A stretch of 64,000 nucleotides of DNA, from the NCBI GenBank assembly GCA_943787985.1, contig CALSOO010000009.1, forward strand, positions 1 through 64,000, in the 5' to 3' direction. The notes under the pieces are model-generated. The model was not told the origin of the DNA, searched no databases, and saw nothing but the letters and a program-made list of their open reading frames with translations. Origin of the DNA: an uncultured Paracoccaceae bacterium (lineage in GTDB: Bacteria > Pseudomonadota > Alphaproteobacteria > Rhodobacterales > Rhodobacteraceae). Positions 35,415-45,464 of the stretch are shown piece by piece (within the stretch, counting starts at the first letter, position 1; every line of letters starts with the position of its first letter). Made by a program: the position numbers and the translations under genes.

Positions 35415-36163
35415 CCGACGCGCCTCAAATCCTGCTGCATCACCACCTCAAGACATTGCGTTTGCCGACGTTCAAAGGAGAGTACGCAAAGCAAGCACAG
35501 CTTTGTGCCGCCGAGAACAAAGACCACGTCCAATATCTGGCGCGGCTATGTGAGATGGAGCTGATTGACCGCGAACGGCGAATGATTGAACGGCGCATCA
35601 AGGCCGCCAAGTTCCCCAGCACCAAAAGTCTGGACAGCTTTGACTTCAAGATAATGCCCAGCCTGAACAAGCCTCTGACCATGGAGCTGGCGCGGTGTGA
35701 GTATATGGATCGCAGAGAAAACATCATCGCCCTTGGACCATCAGGGACTGGCAAAACACATATCGCTTTGGGGCTTGGATTGGCCGCATGCCAAAGAGGG
35801 CTGAAGGTGCGCTTCACGACGGCTGCGGCATTGGTCCATGACCTGATCGAGGCGCAAGATGAGCGAAGGTTGCAACGCCTGCAGAAACAACTCACCAGTC
35901 AAAACCTGTTGATCATCGACGAGTTGGGCTTCGTGCCGCTCAGCAAATCTGGCGCGGAGCTCCTCTTCGAGGTCATATCCCAATGCTATGAGCGCGGATC
36001 CATCATCATCACATCAAATCTGCCCTTCGACGAATGGACTGAAGTCTTCGGCTCCGAGCGCCTGACCGGCGCATTGCTGGATCGCTTGACCCACCACGTC
36101 CACATTCTCGAGATGAACGGCGAAAGTTACCGTCTCAAACACAGCCGCAGCAAGCAAAAGTAA
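35411..36163 (+). CDS. istB: IS21 helper ATPase IstB
   Basis: A 250-residue AAA+ ATPase that selects the target and stimulates IstA. Walker A is LGPSGTGKTHIALGL, Walker B is LLIIDELGFVPLSKSG, and SIIITSNLPFDEW is the sensor-1 region. The ATG at 35411 overlaps the istA stop; the long upstream frame is istA read out of phase. Intact. Confidence 0.95.
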   Translation: MTDAPQILLHHHLKTLRLPTFKGEYAKQAQLCAAENKDHVQYLARLCEMELIDRERRMIERRIKAAKFPSTKSLDSFDFKIMPSLNKPLTMELARCEYMDRRENIIALGPSGTGKTHIALGLGLAACQRGLKVRFTTAAALVHDLIEAQDERRLQRLQKQLTSQNLLIIDELGFVPLSKSGAELLFEVISQCYERGSIIITSNLPFDEWTEVFGSERLTGALLDRLTHHVHILEMNGESYRLKHSRSKQK

Positions 36164-36340
36164 TCAAAGCTCTATCCAGATCAAAATAATGTTGGCCAAA
36201 GGGCCAACATGCGCTTTGGCACGCGTTAGCTATATGGGGAGCACTCGCGCCAAAGCGCACAAAAAGCGATAGCTCAGTGGACCCGTTTTAAGCCGCGACT
36301 TGGCCCCTTTTTACTCTGCGATTGACAGCCTGATGGGCCT
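36164..36340. other. IS21 3' non-coding end and junction
   Basis: From the istB stop to 36327 is IS21 end sequence, including a hairpin TTGGCCAAAGGGCCAA near 36193. From 36328 the DNA belongs to the truncated kinase gene. No gene of its own. Confidence 0.4.
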
Positions 36341-37336
36341 GTGAAGTCCGCATTGGCAGAAAACACGATCAAGGTGACAGAAGAACTGTTCGGGCCGGCA
36401 GGTATCTTCGAGCAGATTGATCTACGAGAGGCGGCACAAATCCGCGGAGACGCCGGTTTGGAGGAACAACGGGCTTTGACAGACAGCCTTGTCGAGATTT
36501 CGCGCACCCTCACAGAAGAAGTGCAACAGGAATTTATTGCGGCCAGCCAAAAGGCCAACCGCTTGATCGAGGAACGCAGGCTTTACACCAACGGCCTTGC
36601 GGCTGTTGCTGGGGCGTTGCTGATCGGCGTGGTCTTGGTGGTGGTCGAGCGGCAGTTTAACTCCCGCATTTCCAAATTGACCACGCGCGTTCTTGCGATT
36701 GCAAAGGGGCAAAAAGACCCCGGCGCTGCGGATACGATCAATGACGAGTTGGGCGCGATGGGCGCGGCCCTTGAGGTGTTCAAAAGAAACTCTGCAGAAC
36801 TGCGGGCTGCCAACGATACATTGGCCCGGCGCAACACGATAATCCAGCAACTTGGCACACGCCTTGAAACTGTTTTGGATACGGCTTCTAGCGGGATTAT
36901 CGCTTTTGACGTTCACGGTCGTATTGTGCTTGCCAATCGTCCGGCCCGCCATTTTCTGGGCGGTATTTCCGATCAAACGCCGTTTGACCGCCCCCAAGAG
37001 GTCCGCTTTCTCGAGCGCGAAGACTTGTCGTTGCTCGATGCGTCTTCAGATCCGATCAATCGGGTGATTGCCGGTCAAATCCTCAATCACGAGATCGCTT
37101 TGATGGAGCGGATTGGCCAACCTGACGGACGCTATGTGCGGTTGACCAGCAACCGCGTCGGAGATCCTGACTCGAATGTGCGCATGGTTCTGGCCATTGA
37201 TGATGTCTCTGAGGCCGAACAAAACCGCCAACAAATCGAGCGCACGGCCCGTTTGGATGCCCTTGTTCAACTGACAGGGGGCATTGCGCATGATTTCAAC
37301 AACCTTCTTGCGACAATCCAATATGCCATCCAGTAA
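36341..37336 (+). pseudogene. Hybrid sensor histidine kinase, 5' fragment (cut by IS21 and IS110)
   Basis: This part has a periplasmic-like helical segment (SALAENTIKVTEELFGP), a transmembrane helix (GLAAVAGALLIGVVLVVVE), a HAMP-like region, a PAS domain (TVLDTASSGIIAFDVHGRIV), and the phospho-acceptor helix with LTGGIAHDFNNLLATIQ. It ends abruptly at a TAA at the IS110 boundary (37334-37336). The first transmembrane helix is missing because the IS21 end lies at 36327. With the fragment at 38702 it forms one kinase of the HATPase-REC type. It precedes ugpB and may have controlled it. Confidence 0.85.
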
Positions 37337-38701
37337 TGGGATGTACCGGCTGCTTCACCCAGCGGGTTAGACTGAGTCTAGTTTCACCTGCATATAGGAG
37401 AAGTAGCATGGCGAAGAATAATTTTGATAAACTGATGTCAGTTGGCATCGATATCGGCAAAGACGTCTTTCATTTGGTTGGCTTTGATCGGGATGGTCAG
37501 CGTGTTCTGCGCAAGAAGATCAAACGCATGGCTTTGATCGCGACGTTTGAAGAATTGCCTCACTGTATCGTTGGCATGGAAGCTTGCCTGAGCGCACATT
37601 TTGTCAGTCGAACACTGCGCAAGATGGGATTTGAGCCTCGGATCATTCCGGCGATCTACGTGAAGCCGTTCAATAAAGGCCAAAAGAACGACTACAATGA
37701 TGCTGAAGCCATCGCCGAGGCTGCTCTGCGGCCTAATCTCAAAACAGTTTCTGAGAAAACGCAGGAGCAACTTGATCTGCAGGCGCTGCATCGCGTGCGT
37801 TCCCGGCTTGTGTCGCGGCGGACGGCGACGATGAACCAGATCCGTGCCTTTCTGATTGAACAAGGGATCACTGTTCGCAAGAGCGTGGCCGCGCTGCGCA
37901 GCTCGCTCGATGCAATTTTGGAGAACCGCAGTAGCGAGATATCGCTGCGTATGCGCAAGTTGATTCTTGGCCTTCAACAGGATTGGATCTGGACGGACAA
38001 GCGGATCGAGATGACGACGGCTGAGATCAAAGCTGTCAGTGAAAGCGAGGCCAGTTGTCAGCGCCTCATGACCATTCCAGGCATTGGACCGATTATCTCG
38101 ACCGCAGTCGTAGCTGCCGTGGGGACTGGCGAAGCCTATGATCGTGGCCGTGATTTTGCAGCTTGGTTGGGACTTGTGCCGCGCCAGCATAGCACTGGCG
38201 GACTCACTATTTTGGGGCGCATCACAAAGCGAGGTAGTCGATATCTACGCATGCTGTTCGTGCAGGCCGCACAAGTCATCATGATGCGACCCAAAAATTG
38301 GCCAAAGTTCAGTTTTGGCGCATGGTTGGAATCCGCCTCAACGCGTATGCAGCACAACAAGCTCGGCGTGGCATTGGCCAACAAGCTCGCCCGGATCGCA
38401 TGGAGCGTTCTGAACTCAGGCAGAGACTTTGATTGGAAGGAAAAGGAATTGGCGACTGCGATCTGATCGCAGCCGCACACGATGTTCGTAAACCTCAATT
38501 GTATGGAACGGAATAAAGGCGCACCCAAAGTCTGAGAGCCCATATGGTCATCAAAGATCAGGTCAGTAATGAGACAGCGGCGCGTGCGTACTCCCAACAG
38601 GGCCACGGCAATCAACAAGCCGATCCAAAGGCCGGATACATATCAGCGACTTCCAGAAGACGTGCAATTGAACTCTTGCGAACAGCAGCCGGTACATACA
38701 C
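37334..38701 (+). mobile_element. IS110-family insertion sequence
   Basis: The two halves of the kinase reading frame stop at 37333 and resume at about 38702, so the insert is roughly 1.37 kb, normal for IS110. The element has one transposase gene and long non-coding ends (74 bases before, 235 after), which in this family encode a bridge RNA guiding target choice. ATGGG occurs at both junctions (37336-37340 and 38702-38706). No terminal inverted repeats are expected. Confidence 0.75.
37408..38466 (+). CDS. IS110-family transposase (DEDD)
   Basis: A 352-residue transposase. ATG 37408 follows TAGGAGAAGTAGC. The N-terminal RuvC-like DEDD domain shows VGIDIGKDVF (Asp15), CIVGMEAC (Glu) and KNDYNDAEAIAEA (two Asp). 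The C-terminal IS116/IS110/IS902 domain shows TIPGIGPIISTAVVAAVG and TKRGSRYLRMLFVQAA with its conserved Ser. Its frame is intact. Such enzymes recombine DNA under guidance of a bridge RNA encoded in the element. Confidence 0.93.
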   Translation: MAKNNFDKLMSVGIDIGKDVFHLVGFDRDGQRVLRKKIKRMALIATFEELPHCIVGMEACLSAHFVSRTLRKMGFEPRIIPAIYVKPFNKGQKNDYNDAEAIAEAALRPNLKTVSEKTQEQLDLQALHRVRSRLVSRRTATMNQIRAFLIEQGITVRKSVAALRSSLDAILENRSSEISLRMRKLILGLQQDWIWTDKRIEMTTAEIKAVSESEASCQRLMTIPGIGPIISTAVVAAVGTGEAYDRGRDFAAWLGLVPRQHSTGGLTILGRITKRGSRYLRMLFVQAAQVIMMRPKNWPKFSFGAWLESASTRMQHNKLGVALANKLARIAWSVLNSGRDFDWKEKELATAI

Positions 38702-39802
38702 ATGGGCTCTGACGGGGATGATCCTGAAAAGCGCCTGAAATACAACACGATCGCCCTGGACTCCGTGGAACGTGGCGCCCAACTGTCGAGCCGTCTGTTG
38801 TCCTTTGCCAAGCGCCAGCCGGGGATTTCCAAATCCCATAAGATCGAAGCAATCCTGAAAGACTTTGAGGCCCTGATTGCGCCAACAATTGAATCCGTTA
38901 TCAAAATTGATTTCCGCATCGATGACCCCGACATGAGCGTCTTTTGTGACCTTGCGCAGTTGGAAAATGCGATGCTCAATCTGGTTTTGAATGCCCGCGA
39001 CGCCATTTTGCGTTCTGGCAAAGGCAGTGAAATTTCGATCTCAGCCCGAAGCGTGACAGAGTTGAGCACATCGCATTCAGAGCGTGATGTCGATCCAAAC
39101 CGATATGGCACCAACGCCCTTGAGGCCGAGTTGCAGGTTCAGGAGGATGGCAGGCTGGATCAAGCGTACCGCTACATCGAATTTTCGGTCAGCGACAATG
39201 GCCCCGGCATGACCGAGGACGTCAAACGCCGTGCGCTTGATCCGTTTTTCACCACCAAGTCCACGAATTCTGGTACCGGCCTTGGTCTGTCGATGGTGTA
39301 CGGATTTATCCAGCAGTCGGGTGGGGAGTTACGTTTGTACTCGGAGTTGGGCCATGGCACGACCATGCGTCTGCTTTTGCCGCGCGGGTCCGAGGACAAC
39401 GAAAGAGAAGAGCTGACCCAGCGTGATGTTCCCGTCGTCGGGGCAGGTCAGAGCATTCTGGTTGTGGAGGATGAGGACTTTTTGCGCGAGGCGATGACTG
39501 ATCTTATCATCGGGCTGGGGTACAAGGTCCACGTGGCCGCCTCTGGGCGCGAAGCCGTTTTGATGCTGGAAGATAGCGCGGATATTGATCTGCTGTTGAC
39601 TGATATTGTGATGCCGGGCGGGATCAATGGTTTTGATCTTGCTGCACAAGCGCGTGACATTCGCCCTGACCTGCCCATCCTGTATATGTCGGGGTACGCG
39701 GGCTACACAGACGGCGAAATGGGTGTTGTCATTGCCCCGCTGTTGCAAAAACCCTGTTCCCCGAGGGTCCTTGCCGAGAAGCTGCAAGGGATGTTGTCCT
39801 GA
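38702..39802 (+). pseudogene. Hybrid sensor histidine kinase, 3' fragment (ATPase and receiver)
   Basis: The remaining kinase: the second phospho-acceptor helix (ALDSVERGAQLSSRLLSFAKR), the HATPase domain with N box NAMLNLVLNARDAI, G1 DNGPGMTED and G2 GTGLGLSMVYGF, and a C-terminal receiver domain with VVEDEDF and the phospho-acceptor Asp in LLLTDIVMPGG. The 366 residues form intact domains but lack the His and sensor, so signalling is lost. It ends 175 bases before ugpB. Confidence 0.87.
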
Positions 39803-39977
39803 TCCACACTCCCGCGACCAGATCGTTTTTTCGACGTTCCGTCATCGCATCATTCTGGCCTGTTCTACCTTGAGTTCTATTCACAGCCGTGTATCGTTTC
39901 TGTGTTGAACAAAGATGTTGGGCACTGCCCTGAAGCATCTGATGACACTGCACCGTTCTGGTGCCTGGGAGGAAAAT

Positions 39978-41288
39978 ATGAAAAAGTCTATCATCGGCGC
40001 GCTTGCCGTATCCACATTCTTGTCGCCTGTCGCGGCAATGGCCGAAACAGAAGTGCAGTTCTGGCACGCCTTTACGGGCCGCCTTGGCGAATTGGTCAAA
40101 GCCCAAGTTGAAGAATTCAACGCCAGCCAAAGCGACTACAAGGTCGTGGAAAGCCACAAAGGCAACTATTCAGAGACATTGAACGCAGGCATCGCCGCGT
40201 TCCGCGCCAAAGAACAACCCCACATCCTGATGGTGTTTGAAGTTGGCACAGCCACAATGATGGCGGCAAAAGGTGCTGTGCGCCCTGCGCATGAAGTTAT
40301 GGCGCAAGCCGGTGGCGCCCTTGATCAGGACTCCTACATTGGTGCGGTCAAAGGGTATTACACCTCCACTGAGGGCGACATGCTGTCATTGCCGTTCAAC
40401 GCGTCAACACCTGTTCTTTGGGTCAACCGTGATGCAATGGAAGCGGCGGGAGTCGACCCTGATACGGACCTGTCCACATGGCAGAACGTTGATGCTGCGT
40501 TGACCGCCCTCAAGGCTGGCGGCGAAGATTGCCCGCTGGTCACTGCATGGCAAAGCTGGATCCACCTCGAGAACTTATCGGCCTATCATGACGTGCCATT
40601 TGCCTCCAAAGACAACGGTTTTGCCGGTGTGGACACGGAGTTGATGCTCAACGGCGAAGCACAGGTCGCGCATCTGACCGCCATGGGCCAATGGGCGAAG
40701 GACGGTAAGTTCATCTATACGGGCCGTCGCAACGAAGGCGGTGCCAACTTCCGCGCAGGCGAATGTGCGTTGTTCACAGAAAGCTCTGCGGGCTATGCAG
40801 GCATCAGTTCAGAAGCCGAGTTTGCGTTTGAAGTGCGCCCACTTCCATACTGGGAAGGTGTCGGCAACGCGCCTCAAAACACGATCATTGGCGGCGCGTC
40901 CCTGTGGGTCATGGAAGGTCATGAAGACGAGGAATACAAAGGTGCAGGTGCGTTCCTGAACTTCCTGTCATCCTCGGATGTGCAGGCAAAGTGGCATCAG
41001 GACACAGGCTATCTGCCGATCACCGCCGAAGCCAGTGAAGCAACCAAAGCGGCCGGTTTCTACGACGCCAACCCGGGCACGGACATCGCTGTGATCCAGA
41101 TGACCGCGAATGAGACGACGGCCAATTCCAATGGTTTGCGCCTTGGTTCCTTTGACCAGATCCGTGGCATCATCGATGAAGAGCTTGAGGGCATCTGGTC
41201 TGGCGACAAGACCGCCCAAGAAGCGATGGACAGCGCCAAAGAGCGCGGCGATGCATTGCTGCGCCGCTTTGAAGCCGCCAACCGCTGA
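39978..41288 (+). CDS. ugpB: Glycerol-3-phosphate-type ABC transporter, substrate-binding protein
   Basis: A 436-residue periplasmic binding protein. ATG 39978 follows GGGAGGAAAAT; the signal peptide ends VAAMA before ETEVQFWHAFTG. EVQFWHAF, the GNYSETLNAGIAAFRA stretch and NEGGANFRAGECALFTESS match UgpB, which binds sn-glycerol-3-phosphate or glycerophosphodiesters. It is the first gene of ugpBAEC. Other sugar-type binding proteins in this class are possible, but the full gene order and the closeness of each subunit favour Ugp. Confidence 0.87.
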   Translation: MKKSIIGALAVSTFLSPVAAMAETEVQFWHAFTGRLGELVKAQVEEFNASQSDYKVVESHKGNYSETLNAGIAAFRAKEQPHILMVFEVGTATMMAAKGAVRPAHEVMAQAGGALDQDSYIGAVKGYYTSTEGDMLSLPFNASTPVLWVNRDAMEAAGVDPDTDLSTWQNVDAALTALKAGGEDCPLVTAWQSWIHLENLSAYHDVPFASKDNGFAGVDTELMLNGEAQVAHLTAMGQWAKDGKFIYTGRRNEGGANFRAGECALFTESSAGYAGISSEAEFAFEVRPLPYWEGVGNAPQNTIIGGASLWVMEGHEDEEYKGAGAFLNFLSSSDVQAKWHQDTGYLPITAEASEATKAAGFYDANPGTDIAVIQMTANETTANSNGLRLGSFDQIRGIIDEELEGIWSGDKTAQEAMDSAKERGDALLRRFEAANR

Positions 41289-41302
41289 TCTGAAATGACT
41301 AC

Positions 41303-41328
41303 GGCAAGCCCCCGCAACGGGGCTTGCC
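41303..41328 (+). terminator. Intercistronic hairpin between ugpB and ugpA
   Basis: GGCAAGCCCC, loop CGCAAC, then GGGGCTTGCC: a perfect 10-bp stem 15 bases after the ugpB stop. There is no T-run. In importer operons such stems partly stop transcription or shield the upstream mRNA, leaving the binding protein in excess over the permeases. Confidence 0.65.
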
Positions 41329-41353
41329 GCTTTGCAACGAAAGGGTCTTTGAA

Positions 41354-42235
41354 TTGGAAAAGCGTGTTACCTTCAAAGGCTGGTTGCTGCCCGTGTTGCT
41401 GATTGCACCGCAGGTTCTGATCTCGGCGGTGTTTTTCTTTTATCCGGCAGGGCAGGCGATCTGGCAGTCCTTGTTCATTCCTGACCCTTTTGGCCTGTCC
41501 TCCCAATTTGTGGGTTTGGGCAACTTTGAATTTCTCCTTGGCGACAAGTTCTATCGCACGTCGTTTTTGACGACCGCGACGTTTTCTATTCTGGTCACTC
41601 TGTGTTCGATGATCCCGGCGCTGTTCCTTGCGGTTATGGCGGATCGGTTGATCAAGGGCTCAGGCGTGTACCGCACGCTTTTGATCTGGCCCTATGCTGT
41701 TGCCCCTGCAGTGGCTGGCGTGCTGTGGCTGTTCATGTTCAACACCCGCGTGGGCGTTGTGTCGTGGTATCTGGGCAATCTGGGCTATGACTGGAACCAC
41801 GTGTTGAACGGGGGCGAGGCGATGGGCCTTGTTGTCGTGGCCTCGGCATGGGGGCGGATCAGCTATAATTTCCTGTTCTTCTTCGCGGCCCTTCAAGCGG
41901 TCCCCAAATCGGTGATCGAGGCGGCGGCCATTGACGGGGCCCGTTTCTGGCGCCGGTTCTGGACGATTGTTTTGCCGCTTCTGTCCCCGACGACCTTCTT
42001 TTTGCTGGTCGTGAACGTGGTTTATTCCTTCTTCGAGACCTTCGGGGTCATCCACACCATCACCTCGGGTGGGCCGCAACAATCGACCACGGTTCTGGTG
42101 TACAAAGTCTTTGCGGACGGGTTCGTCGGGCAAGACCTTGGCTCCTCGTCGGCGCAATCCGTGATCTTGTTGGTGGTGGTCGGCTTGCTGACCGTGTTCC
42201 AGTTTAAATTCATCGAAAAGCGGGTGCATTACTGA
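41354..42235 (+). CDS. ugpA: Glycerol-3-phosphate-type ABC transporter, permease UgpA
   Basis: A 293-residue inner-membrane permease with six helices. The start is a TTG at 41354 (TTGGAAAAGCGTG) after AAAGGG, giving the usual UgpA beginning [19 protein letters not shown] and normal length. The EAA loop that contacts the ATPase is [17 protein letters not shown]. The stop overlaps the ugpE start by one base. Pairs with UgpE. Confidence 0.9.
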   Translation: MEKRVTFKGWLLPVLLIAPQVLISAVFFFYPAGQAIWQSLFIPDPFGLSSQFVGLGNFEFLLGDKFYRTSFLTTATFSILVTLCSMIPALFLAVMADRLIKGSGVYRTLLIWPYAVAPAVAGVLWLFMFNTRVGVVSWYLGNLGYDWNHVLNGGEAMGLVVVASAWGRISYNFLFFFAALQAVPKSVIEAAAIDGARFWRRFWTIVLPLLSPTTFFLLVVNVVYSFFETFGVIHTITSGGPQQSTTVLVYKVFADGFVGQDLGSSSAQSVILLVVVGLLTVFQFKFIEKRVHY

Positions 42236-43092
42236 TGGCACAGCAACGCGACGGTATGGTGGAAAAACGCGGGGCAGGGTTGTGGCTGACCCATGTGTTC
42301 ATGATTTTTGGCGTGCTTGTGATCTTTTTCCCGATCTGGCTGGCCTTTGTGGCCTCGACGGTCACCCAGCCTGAAATCGTGCAGCCCCCCATGCCGCTTT
42401 GGCCGGGTGACCGGTTTTGGGAAAACTATTCGGCGGCGTTGTTTTCAGGGGTAAATGTGCCTGTGAGCACCATGCTGTTTAACAGTCTGGTGATGGCGAT
42501 CGGGATCGCGGTGGGTAAAATCGTCATCTCGTTGTTGTCGGCCTTTGCCATCGTCTATTTCCGGTTTCCGGGGCGGACGTTCTTTTTCTGGATGATCTTT
42601 TTGACTTTGATGCTGCCCGTCGAGGTGCGGATTGTCCCGACGTTCGAGGTGGTCGCAGGTTTCGGGATGCTCAACAGCTACGGTGGATTGATCTTTCCGC
42701 TGATTGCCTCGGCGACGGCAACGTTCCTGTTCCGCCAGTTCTTTTTGACCATCCCTGACGAGCTGGCCGAAGCCGCGCGGGTGGACGGTGCATCGCCGAT
42801 GCGCTTTTTCTGGGATATCGTTGTGCCCATGAGCCGCACCAACGTCGCGGCCCTGTTTGTGATCCTGTTCATCTATGGCTGGAACCAATACCTCTGGCCG
42901 CTTTTGATCACCACCGATCCCGAAATGAACACCATCGTCATGGGCATCAAACAGATGTTCCCCTCGGGCGACGACGTGGCAGATTGGCCCGTCATTATGG
43001 CAACTTCGATCCTTGCGATGATCCCTCCGGTCATCGTTGTGGTGAGCATGCAGAGGCTGTTTATTCGCGGCCTCGTGGACAGTGAGAAATAA
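42235..43092 (+). CDS. ugpE: Glycerol-3-phosphate-type ABC transporter, permease UgpE
   Basis: A 285-residue permease with six hydrophobic helices; the EAA loop reads [20 protein letters not shown]. The C-terminal [13 protein letters not shown] is typical of UgpE. Its start (TGATG) is coupled to ugpA and its stop lies one base before the ugpC start codon, so the three are translated together. Confidence 0.9.
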   Translation: MAQQRDGMVEKRGAGLWLTHVFMIFGVLVIFFPIWLAFVASTVTQPEIVQPPMPLWPGDRFWENYSAALFSGVNVPVSTMLFNSLVMAIGIAVGKIVISLLSAFAIVYFRFPGRTFFFWMIFLTLMLPVEVRIVPTFEVVAGFGMLNSYGGLIFPLIASATATFLFRQFFLTIPDELAEAARVDGASPMRFFWDIVVPMSRTNVAALFVILFIYGWNQYLWPLLITTDPEMNTIVMGIKQMFPSGDDVADWPVIMATSILAMIPPVIVVVSMQRLFIRGLVDSEK

Positions 43093-43093
43093 A

Positions 43094-44152
43094 ATGGCGA
43101 CAGTGACCTTGCAGGACGTCAAGAAAAGTTTTGGATCGACGGATGTGATCCACGGCATTTCAACGGAAATTCAGAACGGCGAATTCATCGTCATTGTCGG
43201 GCCTTCGGGCTGCGGGAAATCAACGCTTCTGCGCATGGTGGCCGGTCTTGAGACAGTCTCGGCCGGGGATGTTTTGATCGGCGGCGAGCGTGCCAACGAC
43301 AAAGAACCGATGGACCGCGATATCGCGATGGTGTTCCAGAATTACGCGCTTTATCCGCATATGTCGGTGCGCCAGAACATGGGGTACGGGTTAAAGATTG
43401 CGGGCCTTCCCAAGGCCGAGATCGAGGCCAAAGTCCAGGAAGCCGCGCGTCTTTTACAGCTTGAAGCATTGCTGGATCGCAAACCCAAACAACTGTCCGG
43501 CGGACAGCGCCAACGTGTCGCTATGGGGCGTGCGATTGTGCGCGAACCGGCGGTGTTCCTGTTTGATGAGCCACTGTCGAATTTGGACGCAAAACTGCGC
43601 GTGCAGATGCGCCTTGAGATCAAGGAATTGCAATCCAAGCTGGGCGTCACGTCATTGTATGTCACCCATGATCAGGTTGAGGCCATGACCATGGCGGACC
43701 GCATGATTGTGATGAATGCAGGTGTCGCAGAGCAGATCGGCACCCCGCTGGAGGTCTATGAAACGCCGCGTACATTGTTTGCGGCGCAGTTCATTGGCAG
43801 TCCCGCCATGAACATCGTGGATGCGCAGGTGAAGGACGGGCAGATCATGTTGGGCGACAGCGCCATGGGCGCCGCCACTGGTCCGGATGGTCCGGTCAAA
43901 TTGGGTGTGCGGCCCGAGCATATGAACCGCGACGACGCAGGCCCGTTGGTCGTGACGGTTCAGATGACGGAACCCTTGGGGGCCAACACCTTGCTGCACG
44001 GCAAACTGGCAAAGACGAACCAAGCTTTCACCGTGAGCCTGCAAGGTGTGCATCTGCTGGACCCGTCCAACCGCGAGATGCGGTTTTCAGTGCAGGCCGA
44101 AAAAGCGCATCTGTTTGATGCCGACACAGGGTTGCGGCGCACGACGGACTAA
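43094..44152 (+). CDS. ugpC: Glycerol-3-phosphate-type ABC transporter, ATPase UgpC
   Basis: A 352-residue ABC ATPase of the MalK/UgpC type. Walker [15 protein letters not shown]-loop [12 protein letters not shown], signature [14 protein letters not shown] and Walker [16 protein letters not shown] are all intact, followed by a C-terminal TOBE-like regulatory domain. ATG 43094 after GAGAAATAAA. It ends six bases from the convergent flavin monooxygenase. Confidence 0.92.
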   Translation: MATVTLQDVKKSFGSTDVIHGISTEIQNGEFIVIVGPSGCGKSTLLRMVAGLETVSAGDVLIGGERANDKEPMDRDIAMVFQNYALYPHMSVRQNMGYGLKIAGLPKAEIEAKVQEAARLLQLEALLDRKPKQLSGGQRQRVAMGRAIVREPAVFLFDEPLSNLDAKLRVQMRLEIKELQSKLGVTSLYVTHDQVEAMTMADRMIVMNAGVAEQIGTPLEVYETPRTLFAAQFIGSPAMNIVDAQVKDGQIMLGDSAMGAATGPDGPVKLGVRPEHMNRDDAGPLVVTVQMTEPLGANTLLHGKLAKTNQAFTVSLQGVHLLDPSNREMRFSVQAEKAHLFDADTGLRRTTD

Positions 44153-44158
44153 GTGGGA

Positions 44159-45460
44159 TTAACCCAATGGCACGCGCGCCCCGCTTTTGATCGTTTGCGG
44201 GGCGGCATTGAGGGCTTCCATTGCGAAACCTGCCGCTGTTTTGTACGTGCCCATGAACGCCGCGCGTTCCTCGGCGGGGATCACGTCGTCGATGTTGTCA
44301 AATTCTCCACCAGAGCGCGTGTTCACCATGCTCAGCAGTCCGAAAGGACCCAATCCGCGATTGCGCAGGATGAGTTCCGACACAGGGCCGCACAGTTTGG
44401 CATCATACGCGGACAACGCATCTGCGGTGACCCCGTGCGTCAGCATCGCAGCTCCGATCTGACGCGCGTCGACGATGGCTTGGCTCGCCCCGTTGGAGCC
44501 GGTGGGATACATCGCATGGGCTGCATCCCCCATCAAACCCACCGCGCCGTCCACCCATGTTTGCACAGGGTCGCGATCAATCATCGGGTTTTCATAGGCA
44601 ACATCCGCTCCGTTGATCAGGGCAGGCACATCAAGCCAGTCATAGGTCCAATCGGCAAAGTGGTGGGCAAAATCCGTGATATCGACCTGCCCGAACCACC
44701 CGATTTTTTCGCGCGCAGAGGGGTCTTTTACAGTGATCTCGGCAATCCAGTTGATGTCGGCGATACCTTGTTCGTCGGGAGGGGAAATAGGGTAGATGAC
44801 CATGCGCTGTTCATGCGTCCCCAGCCCGATAAACGAAGACCCCGTGCGCACAGGTTTGGCCCGTGTTGTGCCCCGCCACATGATTGCACCGCCCCAATGT
44901 ATGGGGGGCTGGTCGGGGTGCATCTGGGCGCGAATGTTCGAGTGGATGCCGTCTGCCCCAATCAACAGAGTGCCTGAACGTGTGCTGGTGCTGCCATCGC
45001 CGTGCAAAACCTGTGCTGTGACGCCGTCGGGTCCATTTTGATATCCTGTCACCCGCGCGTCCAGCTCAAGGGCGCTGCTGCCTGCGCGCTCCACGAGGGT
45101 TTCGGCCAAAAGCATCTGGAATTTTCCCCGGTGCATCGCGTATTGCGGCCAGTGGTATCCGGCAAAGGTGCCACGTGGTTCGGCGTAAATCTCTTGGCCC
45201 TTCTGGCTCACCAGCGCCCATTCCCGAGCCGGCACACCCGCTGTTTTCAACTGGGTTTCAGTGATGCCAAGATCCATCAATTCGCGGATTGCATTGGGCT
45301 GTACGTTGATGCCGACGCCCAGTGGCTTAAGGGTTTGAACGGCCTCTAGCACCGTAAACGGCACGCCAATCTGGTGTAGGGTCAATCCCATTGCCAAGCC
45401 CGCAACCCCGCCCCCGGCGATGAGGACATGCGGGGCGTTCGTGTGCGCATCCAAGGCCAT
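44159..45460 (-). CDS. FAD-dependent aromatic-type monooxygenase
   Basis: A 433-residue flavoprotein monooxygenase. The N-terminal FAD motif is IAGGGVAGLAMGLTLHQ, the middle DG motif is LIGADGIHSNIRAQ, and the second FAD motif is GLMGDAAHAMYPTGSNGA. These fit the salicylate/3-hydroxybenzoate hydroxylase class, which oxygenates an aromatic or heteroaromatic ring with NAD(P)H. ATG 45460, with GAGGTAAC upstream, lies four bases after the SDR stop, so the two form an operon. The substrate cannot be told; a purine-type ring is a speculation from the neighbourhood. Confidence 0.85.
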   Translation of the reverse strand: MALDAHTNAPHVLIAGGGVAGLAMGLTLHQIGVPFTVLEAVQTLKPLGVGINVQPNAIRELMDLGITETQLKTAGVPAREWALVSQKGQEIYAEPRGTFAGYHWPQYAMHRGKFQMLLAETLVERAGSSALELDARVTGYQNGPDGVTAQVLHGDGSTSTRSGTLLIGADGIHSNIRAQMHPDQPPIHWGGAIMWRGTTRAKPVRTGSSFIGLGTHEQRMVIYPISPPDEQGIADINWIAEITVKDPSAREKIGWFGQVDITDFAHHFADWTYDWLDVPALINGADVAYENPMIDRDPVQTWVDGAVGLMGDAAHAMYPTGSNGASQAIVDARQIGAAMLTHGVTADALSAYDAKLCGPVSELILRNRGLGPFGLLSMVNTRSGGEFDNIDDVIPAEERAAFMGTYKTAAGFAMEALNAAPQTIKSGARVPLG

Positions 45461-45464
45461 GATG

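Larger units (their letters stand above)
33859..36327 (+). mobile_element. IS21-family insertion sequence
   Basis: About 2.47 kb, typical of IS21. Ends are inferred from imperfect terminal repeats: TGTAGCGGAGTAAAAG at 33859 inward, and TGTCAATCGCAGAGTAAAAA inward from 36327 on the other strand, sharing TGT and GAGTAAAA. The element carries istA and istB. No target duplication is seen: the left flank is a Hint-gene relic and the right flank a sensor kinase gene cut at its 5' end, so a deletion or recombination accompanied or followed insertion. Confidence 0.75.

Noticed and set aside
38563..39114. 183-codon minus-strand frame opposite the kinase 3' fragment
   Set aside because: Antisense of a clear HATPase domain and the IS110 end.
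44159..45460. The flavin monooxygenase as HpxO urate oxidase
   Set aside because: The FAD motifs fit but overall length and loop pattern differ from HpxO, and it is linked to an SDR gene, not to the purine genes.
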